DNA from: Conexibacter sp. CPCC 205762
GTDB lineage: Bacteria; Actinomycetota; Thermoleophilia; Solirubrobacterales; Solirubrobacteraceae
Direction: 5' to 3'
NCBI RefSeq assembly: GCF_030646155.1
Contig: NZ_JAUTDN010000003.1
Location: 62,001 to 126,000 of the forward strand
DNA: 64,000 bases
Position numbers and translations under genes: made by a program. The notes under the pieces were generated by a model. The model saw only the letters and a program-made list of their open reading frames with translations. It did no database searches and was not told the DNA's origin. Shown piece by piece: positions 60,301-64,000 of the stretch; the stretch's first letter is position 1; each line of letters opens with the position of its first letter.

Positions 60301-61740
60301 ATGCACGGGATGCCCGCGTCTTCGCCGTCCCGCCGCCGCGCCGCGCGCGCCATCGCGCTGCTCGCGGCGCTCACGGTCGCGCTGCTGGCGCCGGCCGCGG
60401 CAGCACCTGGCGCGGTCATCTCGGCCATCGCGGGCTGGGAGGACGTGCCGAAGGGGCCGCCGGTCGCGACCTTCACCGTCACCTACGCGGCGGCGCCGGG
60501 CGAGGCGAACGCGCTCGACCTGCGGATCGACGCCGACGCCGTCAGCGCGCGCGACACGGGCGCGCCGCTGAGCGCGGGCGCCGGCTGCGTCGCGCTGATC
60601 GAGGGCTCCGTCCGCTGCCCGCTGCCGAGCGGGCCGGTCGTGACGATCGGCGCCGACCTCGGCGACGGCGACGACCGCGCGCTCGTCTCCGGCGGCGGCG
60701 CGATCGGCGCGCTGAACGTGCGCGGCGGCGACGGCGCCGACCGGATCGAGCTGGCGACGACGGTGCTGTCGGTGACCGCCGACGGCGGCGCCGGCGACGA
60801 CGAGCTGATCGGCGGGCCGGCGGGCGAGCGGCTCGACGGCGGCCCCGGCGCCGACCGGCTCAGCGGCGGGGGCGGCGACGACGTGCTGACCGGCGACCCC
60901 GCCGAGGGCCCGTTCGGCGACGACCGCCTCGACGGCGGCCCGGGGCGTGACACCGCCAGCTACTCCAGCCGCATGCGCGCGGTCGACGTCGACCTCGCCG
61001 CCGGGCGCGGCGGCAGCGCCGGCGAGCACGACCTGCTGACCGCGGTCGAGGACGTCGTCGGCGGATCGGCCGCTGACACGCTGCGCGGCGACGACGGTCC
61101 GAACCGCCTGTCGGGCTGGGCGCGCGGCGGCGGGCGCGAGCTGATCGACGGCCGCGGCGGCGACGACGAGCTGAGCGCGGTCGGCTTCGACGGCTTCGCG
61201 CGCGTGCTCGGCGGCGACGGCGCCGACACGATCGACCTCTCCGGCCGCGGGACGGTGCTCGCCGGCGCCGGCGACGACCGCGTCGAGGGCACGCCCACCG
61301 GCGCGATCGTCTGCGGCCCCGGCGACGACCTCGTCTCCAACGAGGAGACCTACACCGCCCACGGCGTCATCGGCGGCGACTGCGAGCAGGTCGTCGAGGA
61401 GTTCACCCGCATCGGCCCGCTGCGCGTCGGCCCGCGCATGGTCGTGCTCGGCGTCGCGCGCCGCGACGCCGCCGTCTGCGCCGTGCGCGCGCGGCTGCGG
61501 CGGGCAGGGGCGGGGCCGGGCGCGCGGCGCGTGCTCGCGCAGCGGACCCAGCGGCTGGTGCGCGGGGCCGTGGCGCGGATCCGGCTCGGCAGCGGCCGCG
61601 CGCTCCCGCCGCGCGTGCGCGTCGAGCTGCGGCCGCTCGTCTGCCCGAGCGGCAGGCCGCCGCGCACCGACGAGGACTTCTCGGCGGAGTCGTTCCCGCT
61701 TCAGCGCGCGCCGCTGGCGCTCGCGCCGGGCGCCGGCTGA
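60301..61740 (+). CDS. secreted RTX-like calcium-binding nonapeptide repeat protein
   Basis: A 479-residue exported protein (ATG at 60301 or 60310). Residues 1-36 are a signal peptide (RAIALLAALTVALLAPAAAA). From about residue 115 to 350 there are glycine/aspartate-rich repeats of the GGxGxDxLxG type (GGPGADRLSGGGGDDVLTGD, GGDGADTIDLSG), which form calcium-binding beta rolls outside the cell. The C-terminal 120 residues are basic, with a Cys pair (CAVRARLRR, LVCPSGRPP). No enzymatic domain is seen, so a structural or adhesive role is likely. It is divergent from the GH15 gene. Confidence 0.9.
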   Translation: MHGMPASSPSRRRAARAIALLAALTVALLAPAAAAPGAVISAIAGWEDVPKGPPVATFTVTYAAAPGEANALDLRIDADAVSARDTGAPLSAGAGCVALIEGSVRCPLPSGPVVTIGADLGDGDDRALVSGGGAIGALNVRGGDGADRIELATTVLSVTADGGAGDDELIGGPAGERLDGGPGADRLSGGGGDDVLTGDPAEGPFGDDRLDGGPGRDTASYSSRMRAVDVDLAAGRGGSAGEHDLLTAVEDVVGGSAADTLRGDDGPNRLSGWARGGGRELIDGRGGDDELSAVGFDGFARVLGGDGADTIDLSGRGTVLAGAGDDRVEGTPTGAIVCGPGDDLVSNEETYTAHGVIGGDCEQVVEEFTRIGPLRVGPRMVVLGVARRDAAVCAVRARLRRAGAGPGARRVLAQRTQRLVRGAVARIRLGSGRALPPRVRVELRPLVCPSGRPPRTDEDFSAESFPLQRAPLALAPGAG

Positions 61741-61749
61741 GCTGGCGCG

Positions 61750-63270
61750 TCAGTCGGCGAAGACGGCGCGGTCGCGGCCGTCGCGCTTGGCGCCGTAGAG
61801 CGCGCGGTCGGCGCGGTCGAGCAGCGCGTCGGGCGTCTCGATCCCGTCCCAGCTGGCGCAGCCGACCGAGCAGGTCTGCTCGTCCGGCGTCGCGGCGCGC
61901 ACGCGCTCGATCAGCGCACGGGCTGCCGTCGCGTCGCACGCCGGCAGCACGAGCGTGAACTCCTCGCCGCCGTAGCGGGCGACGAGGTCGGTGCGCCGCA
62001 CCGCCGCCTCCCACGAGCGCGCGGCGCGCCGCAGCAGCTCGTCGCCGGCCTGGTGGCCGCGGCGGTCGTTGTACGCCTTGAAGTGGTCGAGGTCGAGCAT
62101 CGCGATCGACAGCGGCTCGCCGGTGCGGGCGGCGCGGGCGATCTCGCGCGCGAGCGTGTCGTCGAGCATGCGGCGGTTGGAGAGGCCGGTCAGCGGGTCG
62201 GTGCTGCTGAGCGTCTGCAGCCGGTCCAGCAGCGCGGTCCGCTCGAGCGCGACGGCCGCCTGGTCGGCGAGCGTCGTCAGCGTCCGGCGCGTGATCGCCG
62301 GCAGCTCCGGCAGCGTCCGGCGCCACCAGACGACGAGTGCGCCGGCACAGCCGTCGGGGCCGGCGGCACCGACCGGGAAGGCGGCGATCGCATGCGCGCC
62401 GACACGTCTCATCTGGGCGCGCGTCATCGCCGGTATCGCATCGCCGTCGGCGGCGAACTCGGCTCTGCCGCTGGCGCAGACGCGGCCGGTGACCGTGCCG
62501 GGGCCGACCGGCAGCGTCACCAGCTCCGGCAGCGGCTCGCTCGCCGCCGCGACCGACAGGTGCGTGCCCTCGCGGATCGCCAGCACGGCCGCGTCGGCGC
62601 CGCCGGCGCGCGTGACGCCGGTGCAGATGCGGTCATGCACCTCGCTCGCTTCGAGCGCGCAGGCGAGCGCTGCGGTCACCTCGGCGATCGCCATCAGCGC
62701 GCGGCTGTGCTCCAGCTCGGCGGTGATCGCGTCCGCCAGCAGCTGCAGCGTCTTGACCTCCTCGGCGGTCGGCTCGTGCGGCACCGAGTCGGTCACGCAG
62801 AGGGCGCCGAGCGCACAGCCGTCGCTGGAGATCAGCGGCGCGCCGACGTAGGCCGCGATCCCGTCGGCGACGACCGGGCTGTCGCGGCTGCGCGGGTCGG
62901 CCGCGACGTCGCCGATCACCAGCGCCGCGGCCGGCGGACGGATCGCTCTGGCGCAGAACGACGTCTCCAGCGGCGTCACCTCGCCCGGCTCCAGCCCGGC
63001 GGCGGCGACCGTCAGCTGATCGTCCTCGCGCACGAGGTTGAGCCGCACCTGCGGGTAGCCGAGCAGGTCGGCGACGAGCGCGACGAGACGCTGGAGGCCG
63101 TCGGAGGCGTCGTCGGCGGCGCGCGCGAGCGCGGCGACGGTCGCGAGGCGGCGGCGCTCGTCGGGACCAGGCGCCAGGTGGTCGATCGAGATCGTGCTCA
63201 TCCTGTCCGCAATAGTCGGCTCCTCAGAAGGGTGACTTGACGGCTCGGGCGCATCCGCGCTCGTGTCCAC
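61750..63270 (-). CDS. diguanylate cyclase with two GAF domains
   Basis: A 506-residue signalling enzyme that makes cyclic di-GMP from GTP. Residues about 30-185 and 195-335 look like two GAF sensory domains (e.g. ETSFCARAIRPPAAALVIGD). The GGDEF domain starts DPLTGLSNRRMLDDTLARE near residue 354 and has the active-site motif RYGGEEFTLVLP near residue 428. The inhibitory I-site RxxD is present as RRTD five residues upstream, so product inhibition is expected. The GTG start at 63270 has AAGAGG five bases upstream; a later ATG at 63201 lacks a good site. No membrane segment. Its product is the ligand of the riboswitch at 20886. Confidence 0.93.
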   Translation of the reverse strand: MDTSADAPEPSSHPSEEPTIADRMSTISIDHLAPGPDERRRLATVAALARAADDASDGLQRLVALVADLLGYPQVRLNLVREDDQLTVAAAGLEPGEVTPLETSFCARAIRPPAAALVIGDVAADPRSRDSPVVADGIAAYVGAPLISSDGCALGALCVTDSVPHEPTAEEVKTLQLLADAITAELEHSRALMAIAEVTAALACALEASEVHDRICTGVTRAGGADAAVLAIREGTHLSVAAASEPLPELVTLPVGPGTVTGRVCASGRAEFAADGDAIPAMTRAQMRRVGAHAIAAFPVGAAGPDGCAGALVVWWRRTLPELPAITRRTLTTLADQAAVALERTALLDRLQTLSSTDPLTGLSNRRMLDDTLAREIARAARTGEPLSIAMLDLDHFKAYNDRRGHQAGDELLRRAARSWEAAVRRTDLVARYGGEEFTLVLPACDATAARALIERVRAATPDEQTCSVGCASWDGIETPDALLDRADRALYGAKRDGRDRAVFAD

Positions 63271-63309
63271 ACCATCCTCTTACCGACGCCGTCGCCACGC
63301 CGCACGGCG

Positions 63310-64000
63310 TCACTCCGTGCGCAGGCCGTCCGGGCGCGTCAGCCGCCGCAGCGCCGGCAGCGTCGCCGCCGTCACCAGCAGCACGACGCCGGCGCCGAGC
63401 GCGGTCAGCGCCGCGATCGCGCCGAAGTCGAACGAGACCGGCTCGCTGACGACCTGCAGCAGCACCGCGCCGAGCAGCGAGCCGATCGCGATCGCCAGCA
63501 CCAGGCCGAGCGCGACCGGGATCGCCGTCTGCCACAGCAGCGACCGCGCCAGCGTCGCGCGCGGCGTGCCGGCGGCGACGAGCGCCGCCAGCAGCCGGCG
63601 CCGCTCGCGCAGCTGCTCGAGCCCGCCGACGAGCATGCTGACGCCGATCAGCACGAGCACCGCGATCGCGCCGCCGAGCGTCATCCTGCGCATCCGCGCG
63701 AAGTCGCGGTCGACTCTCTCGGACAGGAGGGTCGCGACCGAGAAGCGCGGATCGATCGCGCCCGCGCTGATCTGCAGCTTCTCGAACGCCTCCGGGTCGC
63801 GGCGGTCGAGCGTGCCGCTGACGACGATCTGCCGATCGTCCGGGACGATCCCGTGCAGCGCCGCCGGCGTCGCCAGCACGCCGCCGACGCCGAAGCCGCT
63901 GTCGGCGAAGGGCCGCGGCTGGACCGTCTGCGCGGTCGCCGGGATCCGCCAGCGGTCGCGGTTGCTGATCCGCGTGCGCTGCCCGGGGCGGGGCAGCGGG
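63310..64000 (-). CDS. FtsX-like ABC transporter permease (C-terminal part)
   Basis: About 229 residues of a permease whose start lies beyond the window edge. The typical FtsX-type ending is visible: a helix (AIAVLVLIGVSMLVGGLEQL), the cytoplasmic coupling segment RRRLLAALVAAGTPRATLAR, then two more helices (AIPVALGLVLAIAIGSLLGA and AIAALTALGAGVVLLVTAAT) and the end LPALRRLTRPDGLRTE. Such permeases work with an ATPase in lipoprotein, peptide or drug transport. The stop codon sits in a 6-bp hairpin (63302-63320). Only 39 bases separate it from the cyclase gene on the same strand. Confidence 0.88.
   Translation of the reverse strand, partial: PLPRPGQRTRISNRDRWRIPATAQTVQPRPFADSGFGVGGVLATPAALHGIVPDDRQIVVSGTLDRRDPEAFEKLQISAGAIDPRFSVATLLSERVDRDFARMRRMTLGGAIAVLVLIGVSMLVGGLEQLRERRRLLAALVAAGTPRATLARSLLWQTAIPVALGLVLAIAIGSLLGAVLLQVVSEPVSFDFGAIAALTALGAGVVLLVTAATLPALRRLTRPDGLRTE

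Noticed and set aside
63302..63320. Hairpin GCACGG/CCGTGC at the end of the FtsX-type gene as terminator
   Set aside because: Only a 6-bp stem with a 7-base loop, includes the stop codon and lacks a T-tract; the downstream gene on the same strand is just 39 bases away, so termination here is not convincing.

Overview
The window is very GC-rich bacterial DNA, densely coded on both strands. The gene content (high-GC TetR, ArsR and MMPL families, GH15 trehalase-like enzyme, CAP/SCP secreted proteins, RTX-like nonapeptide repeats, an actinobacterial-style P450 operon, a CASTOR/POLLUX channel and a LexA box of the GAAC-N4-GTTC type) suggests an actinobacterium. A deep-branching Thermoleophilia such as Conexibacter or Solirubrobacter is my inference; no rRNA or other taxonomic marker is present. 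No gene-free stretch exceeds 300 bases. I saw no rRNA, tRNA, CRISPR array, insertion sequence or prophage core.

Layout. 1-2.0 kb: a Fic protein (cut by the window edge) behind a TetR regulator, with a palindromic operator and a small Cys/His-motif protein. 2.0-3.5 kb: a lipoprotein-type multicopper oxidase. 3.6-19.3 kb, plus strand: cluster A, a tightly coupled operon of a small protein, a 1172-residue protein, an endonuclease/exonuclease/phosphatase-fold protein, a 3265-residue giant with LysM-like units, and two small tandem paralogs. 19.4-21.6 kb: two secreted CAP-domain proteins around a glycolipid-binding protein; the second CAP gene lies under a cyclic-di-GMP-I riboswitch. 21.6-24.5 kb: a RecQ-type helicase with an SOS box and a VapBC-like pair. 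24.6-38.3 kb: ArsR/MFS, an ABC exporter behind an MMPL exporter, P450 plus alpha/beta-hydrolase, L,D-transpeptidase, ABC exporter, small membrane protein, GlxA-type regulator coupled to a thiolase. 38.3-54.0 kb, minus strand: cluster B, six translationally coupled genes: MelC1-like protein, tyrosinase with an inserted beta-sandwich-like domain, a DUF6603-like protein of 1160 residues, and conserved but unnamed proteins of 1052, 1866 and 610 residues. 54.1-64.0 kb: DUF1326/DUF2182 pair, CASTOR/POLLUX channel, TetR, GH15 enzyme, nonapeptide-repeat protein, GAF-GAF-GGDEF diguanylate cyclase and the C-terminal part of an FtsX-type permease.

The best candidates for an undescribed system are clusters A and B. 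Both are long, gap-free operons of giant beta-rich proteins without signal peptides. Both start from promoters with the same spacing and -10 (TTGnnn-N18-TAGGTT). Both contain long tracts of alternating hydrophobic strands (DUF6603-like), and both use AGA for arginine far more than expected at this GC content. Cluster B adds a cytoplasmic-looking tyrosinase and its presumed copper chaperone; cluster A adds a nuclease/phosphatase-fold enzyme and LysM-like units. I cannot assign a function. A separate, well-supported find is the c-di-GMP riboswitch, whose P3 strand can pair either within the aptamer or with the ribosome binding site of the CAP gene. A diguanylate cyclase lies 40 kb away in the same window.

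Many genes here carry TAGGnT 6-9 bases before the start codon. This suggests leaderless transcription and helps choose starts.
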